From an uncultured Lachnospiraceae bacterium (lineage in GTDB: Bacteria > Bacillota > Clostridia > Lachnospirales > Lachnospiraceae): a stretch of DNA of 40,039 bases. Within the stretch, counting starts at the first letter, position 1, and each line of letters starts with the position of its first letter. Location: the NCBI GenBank assembly GCA_946403075.1, contig CAMIYN010000016.1:1-40039 (forward strand), in the 5' to 3' direction. The position numbers and the translations under genes are program-made. Positions 8,099-17,279 of this stretch are shown here, piece by piece. The notes beneath the pieces were generated by a model. The model searched no databases and had not been told where the DNA came from. It saw nothing but the letters and a program-made list of their open reading frames with translations.

Positions 8099-8327
8099 CG
8101 TAGGGGCGAAGCATTGCAACCACAAAATCCATAAAGTAGTGTTGGTAATTTATTTATATTTTCATATGTCCATATATCCATATATCCATATATCATTAAG
8201 TATCTATCATATTTGCATAATAATTTATTTTATGCTTTGTAAATATAATAAGTTTTATTAAATGTTTTAATATATTGAAATGGGCTCGCAAAGCTTCGCC
8301 CCTACATTTTCTTACTTTACCCCTACG
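8099..8327. mobile_element. Possible small non-autonomous element (MITE-like) with inverted ends
   Basis: The left end GTAGGGGCGAAGCATTGC (8100-8117) and right inner end GCAAAGCTTCGCCCCTAC (8288-8305) are inverted repeats that differ at a single position. A second CCCCTACG at 8320-8327 is the reverse complement of CGTAGGGG at 8099-8106. The interior is AT-rich and non-coding. A partial third copy lies at 6634-6650. The structure fits a small MITE or REP-like pair; no target-site duplication is clear. Confidence 0.4.
8169..8192. repeat. Tandem repeat, TCCATATA x3
   Basis: Three perfect head-to-tail copies of the 8-base unit TCCATATA, inside the 8100-8305 inverted-repeat element. It is short enough to vary by replication slippage. 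Confidence 0.8.
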
Positions 8328-8364
8328 ATACACCACTACAATATTGTTTATAAATTTATATTAT
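8314..8364. repeat. Dispersed repeat, copy 1 (second copy 19715-19757)
   Basis: ACTTTACCC, a short variable stretch, and then 25 identical bases beginning AATATTGTTTATAAATTTAT occur here and again at 19715-19757 in the same orientation. The two copies differ by a gap of roughly ten bases in the variable part. Confidence 0.7.
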
Positions 8365-8476
8365 CACTTATAAAAAATATGTCAAATTAAATTATACTAG
8401 ATCAGATCATATCATATTTTAGAATTAATTAGTTTCATATATAATCATTAAAACTATTTTATAAATCGATTATTAA

Positions 8477-9292
8477 TTATTTATTAAAATGCATATTTAT
8501 ACAGAGTAAAACTGCTCCCGCGATGCTTCTTGCTTTATCAGATATAGTGAAACAATTTTTAATTTCACTAATCCTTGGGTCAATATCTGCTATTTTTAAA
8601 CCTTTATAGACTTCAAAGCCATCTCTTATAATTCCTCTTAATACCCCATCAATACTTGCTAAAACTTCAAATTCACTATTATTATTTTTAATAGTCGCTA
8701 TCACTTCACCTTTTTTTACTATGTCAGAGATTTTTTTTATATTATTAATTTTACCATTTTCATTTGAATGTATAACTCTCTCAGTCGTAAATCCTTCTAT
8801 ATTTCCAGGGATACCAGTATTTTTAATAGGACTTCCATCTTCATATATATGAGATAAATTATTCCCCCTCATAGTTTCTATAGCATAATGGCAATCAACT
8901 TTTGCTGTAAATCCTGGCCCTACTCCTATAACAAGTTTAGCCATATCAATTTTAGTCCCTAAATTTTTTTTAGAAAGTATAGAATCAATAATTATATCAG
9001 GTGTAAATTTATTTAAAATATCTAAATTTTCATCAATTAATAATGAAACAAAATTTTTATCCATATTATTAATTGCATCATTAACTTCATTAAATTTTTT
9101 ACATTTAATTCCTTCTACAATTGTTTCACTATCATACACAGCTTCTGAAAAAGCAACACATCTCCTAATTGTTGTAGGATTATCAATTTCTGTACATAAA
9201 ACTTTAAAATTTGATTTTTTTAAATACCAAATAATTCCTGTCGCAATGTCTCCTGCTCCTCTAACTAAAATAGTTAAATCATTTTTTATCAT
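8477..9292 (-). CDS. yqeB: YqeB / EF2563-family selenium-dependent molybdenum hydroxylase maturation protein
   Basis: This family always accompanies selenium-dependent molybdenum hydroxylases (xanthine-dehydrogenase-like enzymes) and is thought to help assemble their labile-selenium molybdenum site. Visible features are the N-terminal 'VRGAGDIATGIIWYLKKSNF' dinucleotide-binding-like motif, 'VGVGPGFTAKVDCHYAIETMRG' in the middle, and a C-terminal 'GLKIADIDPR' stretch with 'SDKARSIAGAVLLCI'. Length (271) is normal. It overlaps the preceding secreted-protein gene by ATGA. The hydroxylase itself is not in the window, but a MoeA-like partner is at 17976-18995. Confidence 0.88.
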   Translation of the reverse strand: MIKNDLTILVRGAGDIATGIIWYLKKSNFKVLCTEIDNPTTIRRCVAFSEAVYDSETIVEGIKCKKFNEVNDAINNMDKNFVSLLIDENLDILNKFTPDIIIDSILSKKNLGTKIDMAKLVIGVGPGFTAKVDCHYAIETMRGNNLSHIYEDGSPIKNTGIPGNIEGFTTERVIHSNENGKINNIKKISDIVKKGEVIATIKNNNSEFEVLASIDGVLRGIIRDGFEVYKGLKIADIDPRISEIKNCFTISDKARSIAGAVLLCINMHFNK

Positions 9293-10005
9293 TTTTTCTT
9301 TCCAAAATTTACAATTTTATCATAATTGGTATTTACGTATGTTGATAAATCTTTAAAAATTTCATCAGTATTATACAAAATCCACTCATAGTTAATATTT
9401 TTAAATTCTAAATTGTATTCAAAATTATTTTTTTCTAAATTATTTTCATTTAATATTTTATTAATACTATTTATTATTTCATTAATATTTTTATCAGTAA
9501 ATAAATCTTTTCCAGAAATTATAGAAAACAAATTTTTTCCGATGAATGATGGCATAACTTTTAGAATTAAGCTAACAGGATTTAAACAATTAACAGATAC
9601 TTTTAAATAAACTTTATTATTTTCAAATTTTGAATCAATTATCGTATAATTTAGATTTTTAAAATAATTTTTAATCAAATCATTAGCATTAGTATATGTT
9701 TTAATTTGTGATTTAAAACTATAAATATTAGATTTAGTAATATTTATATATTTATCTAAATTATCATAATTAGGTATTTTCAGTAATTCATATATTTTAA
9801 AAAGTGATTTAGCGGATGCTAATTCATTTAAATTCATTTTTTTATAAATATTTGATTTAATATTAAATTCTAAAATTTCATTATTTTTTACATCCGTCAT
9901 CAATTTACTTAAACTATTATTATTTGCATAAGTTTTTTGATTGAAAATATTTATTATTAAAAACAATAATAAAACATAAACAATTTTTTTATTTTTATAT
10001 CTCAT
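9289..10005 (-). CDS. Secreted protein of unknown function
   Basis: I do not recognise this protein with confidence. It begins with a clear signal peptide: basic MRYKNKK, a hydrophobic run from about residue 9 to 20, and a probable signal peptidase I site near the Ala-Asn at 27-28 (no lipobox cysteine). The mature part of about 210 residues is lysine- and asparagine-rich. It ends in a beta-rich segment, with 'NNKVYLKVSVNCLNP' and 'YNLEFKNINYEWILYNTDE', reminiscent of NTF2-like extracellular domains in which a calculated term is followed by 'W.ly'. AGGAG precedes the ATG, and the gene lies between thrS and yqeB in one transcription direction. Confidence 0.75.
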   Translation of the reverse strand: MRYKNKKIVYVLLLFLIINIFNQKTYANNNSLSKLMTDVKNNEILEFNIKSNIYKKMNLNELASAKSLFKIYELLKIPNYDNLDKYINITKSNIYSFKSQIKTYTNANDLIKNYFKNLNYTIIDSKFENNKVYLKVSVNCLNPVSLILKVMPSFIGKNLFSIISGKDLFTDKNINEIINSINKILNENNLEKNNFEYNLEFKNINYEWILYNTDEIFKDLSTYVNTNYDKIVNFGKKK

Positions 10006-10014
10006 ATCAGTCTC

Positions 10015-11805
10015 CTATTTTTTAATATTTTTTATAATTTTATTTTTTATTTCATTATTTAACTCATTTATAAAATCAGATAAATTTAGTATTTTGTTTT
10101 CTTCATGAAATCTTTCTCTAACTGATATAGTATTATCTGCCATCTCTTTTTGTCCTACAATAATCATATAAGGGATTTTTTCCATTTGTGCTTCTCTTAT
10201 TTTATACCCCATTTTTTCTGTTCTATCATCAATTCTAACTCTTATATTATTATTTAATAATTCATTATAAATTTTATTTGCATATTCATTTGTTTTTTCT
10301 GATACAGGTATAATAACCACTTGTGTAGGTGATATCCAAAGAGGAAAAGCACCAGAAAAATGTTCTATTAAAATTCCAATAAACCTTTCTATTGAACCAA
10401 AGCAAGCTCTATGTATCATTATTGGCATTTGTTTATTGCCATTACCATCAATATATTCCAAATTAAATTTTTGTGGCAATTGAAAATCAAGTTGTATAGT
10501 TCCACACTGCCAAGTTCTACCAAGACAGTCTTTTAAATGAAAATCAATTTTAGGACCATAAAATGCACCATCGCCTTCATTTAAAATATATTTAATATTT
10601 TTTTTATCAAGAGCATTTTTTAAACCTAATTCTGCTTTTTCCCAATCCTCTAAACTTCCCATATGATCTATAGGCATTGTAGATAATTCTACTGTATAAT
10701 CAAAATCAAACAATTTATACATATGATCATATAATTCAATTATATTTAAAACTTCATCTTCTATTTGTTCTTTTGTTAAAAAAGTATGTGCATCATCTTG
10801 TGTGAAATTTCTAACTCTCATTAAACCATGTAATTCACCAGATTTTTCATTTCTATGAACTAAACCAAGTTCTGCGAATCTAAGAGGTAAATCTTTATAA
10901 GAGTGTAAATCATTTTGATATACTATTATTGCACCAGGACAATTCATAGGTTTTACTGCATAATCGATATCATCAATTTTTAATGTAAACATATTGTCCT
11001 TATAATGATCCCAATGTCCACTTGTTTCCCATAGAGACCTTGATAATATTACAGGGGTATTTATCTGTTTATAACCTTTTAACAAATGATATTTAATCCA
11101 ATAGTCAGTTAAAGAATTTCTAAGTATCATTCCATTTGGTAAAAAGAAAGGGAAGCCTGGTCCTGCATCATTTAATAAAAATAATCCTAATTCTTTTCCA
11201 AGCTTTCTATGGTCTCTTTTTTTTGCTTCTTCTATCATATTTATATAATTATCTAAATCATCTTTAGAAAAAAATGCAGTCCCATATATTCTTGTAAGCA
11301 TTTTATTTTTCTCATTTGCTCTCCAATAAGCACCTGCTACATTCATTAATTTAAATCCAGTTCCTGCAATTTCAGTATTTAATAAATGTGCACCAGAACA
11401 TAAATCAACAAATTCACCTTGTTTTGCAAAATAAATTTTTTCTGTCTCTGGCAAATCTTCTATTAATTCAATTTTATACTTTTCATTTTTTTCTTTAAAT
11501 AGTTCTATTGCTTTATTTCTGTCAAGTGTAAATCTTTCTATTTGTAATTTTTCTTTTACAATTTTTGTCATCTCTTTTTCTATTTTTGATAAATCAGCAT
11601 CAGATATAACTGTATTAAAAAAATCAATATCATAATAAAATCCATTTTCAACAGATGGTCCTGTTCCAAGCATAACACCATTATATAATCTTTTAACTGC
11701 TTGTGCTAATATATGAGAACAAGTATGTCTCAAAGTATCAATGGCATATTTACTATTCTCATCATATTCATTAATTTTTCCATCTTTTTCAATTATTTTA
11801 ATCAT
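10015..11805 (-). CDS. thrS: Threonine--tRNA ligase lacking the TGS domain
   Basis: Class II synthetase charging tRNA-Thr. The editing domain starts almost at once (HTCSHILAQ near residue 27), with its second zinc-like motif at 'DLCSGAHLLNTEI'. The catalytic core has 'FAELGLVHRNEKSGELHGLMRVR' (motif 2) and 'KPMNCPGA', and the C-terminal anticodon-binding domain ends 'ENKILNLSDFINELN'. The usual N-terminal TGS domain of about 60 residues is reduced to roughly 15 residues, so the protein is 596 residues long, not about 640. GGAG precedes the ATG. gltX is 18 bases upstream, so the two synthetases are probably cotranscribed. Confidence 0.96.
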   Translation of the reverse strand: MIKIIEKDGKINEYDENSKYAIDTLRHTCSHILAQAVKRLYNGVMLGTGPSVENGFYYDIDFFNTVISDADLSKIEKEMTKIVKEKLQIERFTLDRNKAIELFKEKNEKYKIELIEDLPETEKIYFAKQGEFVDLCSGAHLLNTEIAGTGFKLMNVAGAYWRANEKNKMLTRIYGTAFFSKDDLDNYINMIEEAKKRDHRKLGKELGLFLLNDAGPGFPFFLPNGMILRNSLTDYWIKYHLLKGYKQINTPVILSRSLWETSGHWDHYKDNMFTLKIDDIDYAVKPMNCPGAIIVYQNDLHSYKDLPLRFAELGLVHRNEKSGELHGLMRVRNFTQDDAHTFLTKEQIEDEVLNIIELYDHMYKLFDFDYTVELSTMPIDHMGSLEDWEKAELGLKNALDKKNIKYILNEGDGAFYGPKIDFHLKDCLGRTWQCGTIQLDFQLPQKFNLEYIDGNGNKQMPIMIHRACFGSIERFIGILIEHFSGAFPLWISPTQVVIIPVSEKTNEYANKIYNELLNNNIRVRIDDRTEKMGYKIREAQMEKIPYMIIVGQKEMADNTISVRERFHEENKILNLSDFINELNNEIKNKIIKNIKK

Positions 11806-11823
11806 AAATATATCTCCATTTTT

Positions 11824-13269
11824 TTAATTTAAAATATTTATTGCATTTTTTATTCTATTTATAGTTTCATCTTTTCCTATAACATTTGCTATTTCTGTTG
11901 CACCTGCTGGGGTATTTTCACATCCACTTAGTGCAATTCTTATAGGCCACATGAGTTTTCCAACTTTTATATCATTTTCTTTTGCAAAATTTGATAAAAC
12001 ATTAAATAAATTTTCATTAGAAAAATCATCAACATTTTTCAAAACTTCTAAAATTTTTTCTAATATATTTTTACTTTCAATTTTATCAATTTTATTTTTT
12101 TTATTTTCATACAAATTAATATCATAAGGAGAAACGAATTCAAAAAATTTAATTTTTTCTGGAATATCATTAAATGTTTCTATTCTTGTTTTAACGAAAC
12201 TTGCAATTTTTTTCTTATCAAGATTTTTATTAATTGCTTTATCAATAAATGGCATAGCATATTTTAAATATATATCATCAGATAAATTTTTTATATATTC
12301 ACTATTCAGCCATTTTAATTTATTCATATCAAAAACAGCAGGTGATTTTGATATTCTTTTATAATCAAAAATTTCTACCATCTTTTTTAAATCAAAAATT
12401 TCAATATTTTCATTTGGAGACCATCCAAGTAATGCAATAAAATTAACTATGCATTCAGGTAAAATCCCAAAACTTAATAAATCTTCAAATGAGGCAGAGC
12501 CAGTTCTTTTAGATAATTTTTTATGATTTTCATCAGTTATAGGGGGGCAATGAATATAAACTGGAATATCCCATCCAAATGCTTCATATAATCTATTGTA
12601 TTTTGGTGTGCTTGATAAATATTCATTTCCTCTAACAATATGGGTAATTTTCATCAAATGGTCATCAATTACATTTGCAAAATTATATGTAGGATATCCA
12701 TCTGATTTAATTAATATCATATCATCAAGTTCATTATTATTTACTTCAATATCTCCATAAATATCATCATGAAAAATTGTTTTTCCATCAGTTGGATTAT
12801 TTTGTCTAATAACAAAAGGTTTACCTTCTTTTAAATTTTTTTCTATTTCTTCTTTTGATAAATTTAAACAGTGTTTATCATACATACTAATAAATTCACC
12901 ATTAATTTCTTTTTTTAATGAATTTAATCTCTCTTCACTACAAAAACAATAATATGCTTTTCCCATATCAACTAATTTTTTAGCAAATTCCATATAAATA
13001 TTGTTTTTAACTCTTTCAGATTGAATATATGGTCCATAGTTTCCACCAATATCTGGACCTTCATCATGTTTTAAGTTTGCTAATTTTAAAGTTTTATATA
13101 TAACATCCGTTGCTCCAACAACTTCTCTATTTTTATCAGTATCTTCTATTCTAAGTAAAAAGTCACCATTATTATGTTTTGCAATCAAATAAGCATATAG
13201 AGCAGTTCTTAAATTACCTATATGCATATAACCAGTTGGGCTTGGTGCAAATCTTGTTCTAACTTTCAT
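11824..13269 (-). CDS. gltX: Glutamate--tRNA ligase
   Basis: Class I synthetase charging tRNA-Glu. The HIGH-type signature is HIGN in '[20 protein letters not shown]', and the KMSKS-type loop is KLSKRTG. 'LLRIEDTD' is also present. The 481 residues match the bacterial enzyme. AGAGGT precedes the ATG. Whether it also charges tRNA-Gln (with GatCAB) cannot be told here; no glutaminyl-tRNA synthetase or gat genes are in the window. Confidence 0.96.
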   Translation of the reverse strand: MKVRTRFAPSPTGYMHIGNLRTALYAYLIAKHNNGDFLLRIEDTDKNREVVGATDVIYKTLKLANLKHDEGPDIGGNYGPYIQSERVKNNIYMEFAKKLVDMGKAYYCFCSEERLNSLKKEINGEFISMYDKHCLNLSKEEIEKNLKEGKPFVIRQNNPTDGKTIFHDDIYGDIEVNNNELDDMILIKSDGYPTYNFANVIDDHLMKITHIVRGNEYLSSTPKYNRLYEAFGWDIPVYIHCPPITDENHKKLSKRTGSASFEDLLSFGILPECIVNFIALLGWSPNENIEIFDLKKMVEIFDYKRISKSPAVFDMNKLKWLNSEYIKNLSDDIYLKYAMPFIDKAINKNLDKKKIASFVKTRIETFNDIPEKIKFFEFVSPYDINLYENKKNKIDKIESKNILEKILEVLKNVDDFSNENLFNVLSNFAKENDIKVGKLMWPIRIALSGCENTPAGATEIANVIGKDETINRIKNAINILN

Positions 13270-13340
13270 ACATACCTCTAATAATTAAGTATTTATTCTT
13301 TTGATAAAATTTCTAATTTCTTATTTTGCATACAAATTGA

Positions 13341-13639
13341 TTAAAAACTCCTTATTAATTGATAATCAATTAACTTATTATTCATTTTAAGATATTTATT
13401 TATTCTAAACTGTAAAACATTACTTACTATTGGTTCAATTCCTTTTTTTAAGCATTCTTTATACACAGTTGTTTTTTTATTTATCATTTCATTTAATTGT
13501 ATTAAAATATATTTTATGTTAGCATTATTTTCTTTATTTACTTCATATTAATGCAATTTAAATATTTAGCAAACTGTTTTGATTGCATAATTTTTAAATT
13601 ATCACCAAGAAAAATTGTATTTTTAAAATTATTATCCAT
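13341..13639 (-). pseudogene. Relic of a DNA methyltransferase-like gene
   Basis: The minus strand from 13639 opens with ATG and encodes 33 residues: MDNNFKNTIFLGDNLKIMQS, then a short basic stretch, then a stop at 13538-13540. The GDNL-I-M pattern near the N-terminus is the opening of many adenine and cytosine-N4 DNA methyltransferases (before their DPPY motif). A shifted frame continues as open text of about 66 codons to a stop at 13341-13343, including 'KKGIEPIVSNVLQFRINKYL'. The catalytic motifs are missing, so I read this as a heavily deleted methyltransferase gene. The rest of the 13270-13664 gap holds nothing else I can support. Confidence 0.4.
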
Positions 13640-13664
13640 TTTAATAATTTAATAAAAATATTTT

Positions 13665-15755
13665 TTACTCCAAATCACTTGGTCTCATACTAAGCCCCAC
13701 TTTTCCCATTTTATCTATTTCAATCACTTTTACTTTAACTATATCTCCTACTTTTACAACATCTTCTACTTGTCCCACTCTGCCATCAGCAAGTTTTGAA
13801 ATATGTATCATACCATCTTTATTTGGTCCTAACTCAACGAAAGCACCAAATCCTGTTGTTCTTATTACTTTTCCATCATAAATATTGCCGACTTCAATAT
13901 CTCTAACTATACTATCGATAATCTTAATTGCCTTATCAATTCCATCTATGTCAATTCCACTAACAGATACAAAACCATCATCTTGGATATCAATTTTTAC
14001 ATTGCAAGTTGTTATAATATCATTTATAGTTTTCCCTTGCTTTCCTATTACATCTCCAATTTTTTCTGGGTCAATATTAATATTTTTAATCTTTGGAGCA
14101 TATTTAGACAAATTTTTTCTTGGTTCACTTATAATAGGTTTCATTACTTCATCCATAATATATAATCTTGCATCTCTACATCTCTTTATTGCATTTTCTA
14201 CTATTTCTCTTGTGAGACCATGAATTTTAATATCCATTTGAATTGCTGTTATTCCTTTATGTGTTCCTGCAACTTTAAAATCCATATCTCCAAAAAAATC
14301 TTCAAGTCCTTGAATATCAGTAAGCAAAATATAATCATTATCATCATCCCCTGTGACAAGCCCACAAGAAATTCCTGCAACCATTGATTTTATAGGAACA
14401 CCAGCAGCCATAAGAGCAAGACAAGAAGCACAAACAGAAGCTTGACTGGTTGAGCCATTTGATTCTAATGTTTCTGATACACATCTTATAGCATATGGGA
14501 AATCATCAATACTTGGAATTAATGGAAGTAGTGCTTTTTCTGCCAATGCACCATGTCCTATCTCTCTTCTACCTGGAGATCTCTGTGGCTTTGCTTCACC
14601 AACAGAGTATCCAGGGAAATTATAATGATGTATATATCTTTTTTCAGTTATACAATCATTTAATCCATCAATTACTTGAACTTCTGAAAGTGGTGCAAGT
14701 GTGCAAATATCAAGTATTTGTGTTTGTCCTCTTTTAAACATTCCAGAGCCATGTGCTCTTGGAACTATGTCAACTTCTGCTGATAATTTTCTTATTTCTT
14801 CTATTTTTCTACCATCAGGCCTTTTTTTATCTTTTAAAATCATTTTCCTTACAGTTTTCTTTTCATATTGATAAATTGCATCAGGTATTTGTAATAATTT
14901 TTCTTCATTATCTTTAAAATAATCTTCGAGAGTTTCAGTAATTTTTTTAATATTTTCATCTCTTGTCATTTTATCATCAGTAAATACTGCTTCTTCCATT
15001 TGTGTTTCATTTACAATTGTCTTAATTTCATTTAAAAACTCATCAGAAACACTAAAATGTGTATAAGCATGTTTTTCTTTACCACACATAGTTTTTATTT
15101 CATTAAAAAATTTAATAATTTCTTGATTTATATCGTGAGCCATATAGATTGCTTTTATCATTAAATCCTCTTTAACTTCATTAGCTCCTGCTTCTATCAT
15201 TATGACTTTTTCACTTGTAGATGCAACTGTTAATTTTAAATCAGATTTTTGTAGTTGAACATTTGATGGATTTATTATAAATTCACCATTAATAAGTCCA
15301 ACTTGTGTTGAGGCACAAGGTCCATCAAATGGAATATCAGAAATTGTAGTAGCAAGAGAACTTCCAAGCATTGCTAAAAGTTCTGGTGAATTCTCTTGAT
15401 CACAAGATAAAACAACATTATCAAGTAAAACATCATTTCTATAATCTTTTGGAAATAATGGTCTCATTGGTCTATCTATAACTCTTGCAGTTAATATGCT
15501 GTTTTCACTTGGTCTACCTTCTCTTTTATTAAAACCCCCTGGAATTTTACCAACACTATACATTTTTTCTTCATATTCTACTGATAATGGGAAAAAATCT
15601 ATCCCTTCTTTTGGTTTATCACTTGCTGTTGCAGTAGATAAAACCATAGTATCCCCATATTGCATCAAAACTGCACCATTTGCCTGTGCACACACTCTAT
15701 CAATATAACAAATTAGGTCTCTCCCTGCTAAATTCATTTTAAAAGTTTTATACAT
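13665..15755 (-). CDS. pnp: Polyribonucleotide nucleotidyltransferase (PNPase)
   Basis: Phosphorolytic 3'-5' exoribonuclease that acts in mRNA turnover. Two RNase PH domains are separated by an alpha-helical part, with the active-site texts 'RPMRPLFP' and 'FKRGQTQILDICTLAPLSE', 'YNFPGYSVGE', 'SPGRREIGHGALAEKAL', and 'DIQGLEDFFGDMDFKVAGT'. A KH domain (IGDVIGKQGKTINDI) and an S1 domain (GKVIRTTGFGAFVELGPNKDG) end the 696-residue protein. AGAGGA precedes the ATG. It has its own promoter at 15788-15816. The usual upstream rpsO is not here. Confidence 0.97.
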   Translation of the reverse strand: MYKTFKMNLAGRDLICYIDRVCAQANGAVLMQYGDTMVLSTATASDKPKEGIDFFPLSVEYEEKMYSVGKIPGGFNKREGRPSENSILTARVIDRPMRPLFPKDYRNDVLLDNVVLSCDQENSPELLAMLGSSLATTISDIPFDGPCASTQVGLINGEFIINPSNVQLQKSDLKLTVASTSEKVIMIEAGANEVKEDLMIKAIYMAHDINQEIIKFFNEIKTMCGKEKHAYTHFSVSDEFLNEIKTIVNETQMEEAVFTDDKMTRDENIKKITETLEDYFKDNEEKLLQIPDAIYQYEKKTVRKMILKDKKRPDGRKIEEIRKLSAEVDIVPRAHGSGMFKRGQTQILDICTLAPLSEVQVIDGLNDCITEKRYIHHYNFPGYSVGEAKPQRSPGRREIGHGALAEKALLPLIPSIDDFPYAIRCVSETLESNGSTSQASVCASCLALMAAGVPIKSMVAGISCGLVTGDDDNDYILLTDIQGLEDFFGDMDFKVAGTHKGITAIQMDIKIHGLTREIVENAIKRCRDARLYIMDEVMKPIISEPRKNLSKYAPKIKNINIDPEKIGDVIGKQGKTINDIITTCNVKIDIQDDGFVSVSGIDIDGIDKAIKIIDSIVRDIEVGNIYDGKVIRTTGFGAFVELGPNKDGMIHISKLADGRVGQVEDVVKVGDIVKVKVIEIDKMGKVGLSMRPSDLE

Positions 15756-15787
15756 AATTATTCCTCTTTAATTTTTTATATTATTAT

Positions 15788-15816
15788 ATTATAATATAAA
15801 AAGACAAAAAACTCAA
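15788..15816 (-). promoter_or_regulatory. Promoter for pnp
   Basis: On the minus strand TTGAGT (15816-15811) and TATAAT (15793-15788) are separated by 17 bases, about 30 bases upstream of the pnp start. This is a good housekeeping-type promoter in the short gap between the aroE-aroK fusion gene and pnp. Confidence 0.7.
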
Positions 15817-15820
15817 TAAT

Positions 15821-17098
15821 TTATGTATTACTATTTTGATGTAATGTATATATTTTATCGGCAATACTATGAAAATCACTATTTCCATTTATTTTTATAT
15901 CACAATATTCTTTATACAATTTTACTCTCTTCTCATATTGTGTTTTTAATGAATTAAAGTCTTTTGTGAGTGGTCGATCTACTGTTGGAACTAATTTTGT
16001 CAACTCTTTTTCAATATAATAAATTTTCCCATTAATTTTTAGATTATCAATATTTTCTTTATTTAAAACTACCCCACCACCAGTTGCAATTACAGAGTTA
16101 GTTAATTTTGAAATATCTGCCACTAATTCCTTTTCAATTTTTCTAAATTTTGGTTCTCCAAAATTTTCAATAAAATCAGAAATTTTTATTCCAATTTTGT
16201 TTTCAATTTCTACATCAATGTCAACAAAATTTAAATTATATTTTTTTGCAATTAACTTTGAAATTGTAGTCTTGCCACAGCTTGGCATACCAATCAAAAC
16301 TATATTTTCTAAATTAGATAGATAATAATTATATATTCTATCAATTTTTTTTATTAAATTTAAATTATTAAAATTTATATCTATAGTATTTGAATTGAAA
16401 ATTTCATTAGCATAAATTGCTTGTGCTATTAACATATATAATCCATTAATAGCAGTTTTTTTTAATTCTATTGCTTTTCTAATTAATTTTGTTCTAAGTG
16501 GATTATAAATTACATCAATAATAGTAGTTAATTTATTAAATTTTTCTAAATCAATTAAACTTTCATCATAAATATGTGGATACATACCATTTGGAGTTGT
16601 ATTAATAATCATATGAATATCATTATTATATTTATATATATCATTATAGGAAATAATACTATCAGTATTTCTACTAATTCTTGATACTTTTAATACTAAA
16701 TTCGCTTTATTTTTTACTGCATAAAAAACAGTTTTACTTGTTCCACCAGTGCCTAAAATTAAAATATTTTTATTTTTAATTTCTATATTAAATCTTTTTA
16801 ATAATATATTAAATCCTAAAATATCGGTATTAAATCCATATAACATCCCATTTATGTTTTTTATAGTATTTATTGCTCTTATATCTTTTGAAAGATTATC
16901 TATATAATCTAAATATTTTATTAACTCTTCTTTATATGGGATGGTAACATTAATGCCTTTAAATTTTTTTTCTTCAATAAATTCTTGCAGTTCATTTTCT
17001 CTCAACTCAAAAATTTCATAATTTAAATTTCCAATTAAATTATGAATTTTTTTTGAAAAACTATGTTTTAACGGATATCCAATTAGTCCATATTCCAA
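15821..17098 (-). CDS. Bifunctional shikimate dehydrogenase / shikimate kinase (AroE-AroK fusion)
   Basis: Two consecutive steps of chorismate synthesis on one chain of 425 residues. Residues 1-255 are AroE: NVTIPYK at 50-56 with catalytic Lys56, Asp92 in NTDILG, and the NADPH loop GTGGTSK at 116-122. Residues about 262-425 are shikimate kinase: P-loop GMPSCGKT at 270-277, shikimate-binding Asp293/Asp295 region, GGG at 340-342 and the lid RPLTKD at 375-380. There is no stop or frameshift at the join. The start is TTG at 17098 with GAGGT seven bases upstream. No other aro genes lie in the window. Confidence 0.93.
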   Translation of the reverse strand: MEYGLIGYPLKHSFSKKIHNLIGNLNYEIFELRENELQEFIEEKKFKGINVTIPYKEELIKYLDYIDNLSKDIRAINTIKNINGMLYGFNTDILGFNILLKRFNIEIKNKNILILGTGGTSKTVFYAVKNKANLVLKVSRISRNTDSIISYNDIYKYNNDIHMIINTTPNGMYPHIYDESLIDLEKFNKLTTIIDVIYNPLRTKLIRKAIELKKTAINGLYMLIAQAIYANEIFNSNTIDINFNNLNLIKKIDRIYNYYLSNLENIVLIGMPSCGKTTISKLIAKKYNLNFVDIDVEIENKIGIKISDFIENFGEPKFRKIEKELVADISKLTNSVIATGGGVVLNKENIDNLKINGKIYYIEKELTKLVPTVDRPLTKDFNSLKTQYEKRVKLYKEYCDIKINGNSDFHSIADKIYTLHQNSNT

Positions 17099-17279
17099 AC
17101 TATTTACCTCAAGAGTATAATTAATTTATAATCTATCTATATACTTTTATAATATTTGAATTCTATTTAAAATAAAACTTTTTAAAATTTAATTTTAAAA
17201 GTTTTAAAAAATGGATTTTTTGATTTATCTATTATTGTAAGAATAAAAATTTAAGTTATTTTTTAAATATTTTACTACA

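Larger units (their letters stand above)
7985..8476. other. Repeat-rich intergenic region upstream of der
   Basis: About 490 bases without a gene. It contains a pair of inverted GTAGGGGCGAAGC-type repeats (8100-8117 and 8288-8305), three tandem copies of TCCATATA (8169-8192), and a 25-base stretch (8340-8364) that recurs exactly at 19733-19757 beside the IS110 relic. I found no credible coding frame and no tRNA. The promoter for der must be in the part nearest 7985-8060, but I cannot define it with confidence. Confidence 0.7.

Noticed and set aside
8169..8192. CRISPR-like periodic repeat
   Set aside because: Units are only 8 bases, directly adjoining, with no spacers and no cas genes.
7985..8476. 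tRNA or structured RNA gene in the large gap
   Set aside because: No acceptor-stem/T-loop pattern (GTTCGA-type) could be found; the structure present is explained by inverted repeats.
13885..14223. Plus-strand open frame of 112 codons
   Set aside because: It lies within pnp on the other strand, has no ribosome binding site and no recognisable product; a by-product of codon bias.
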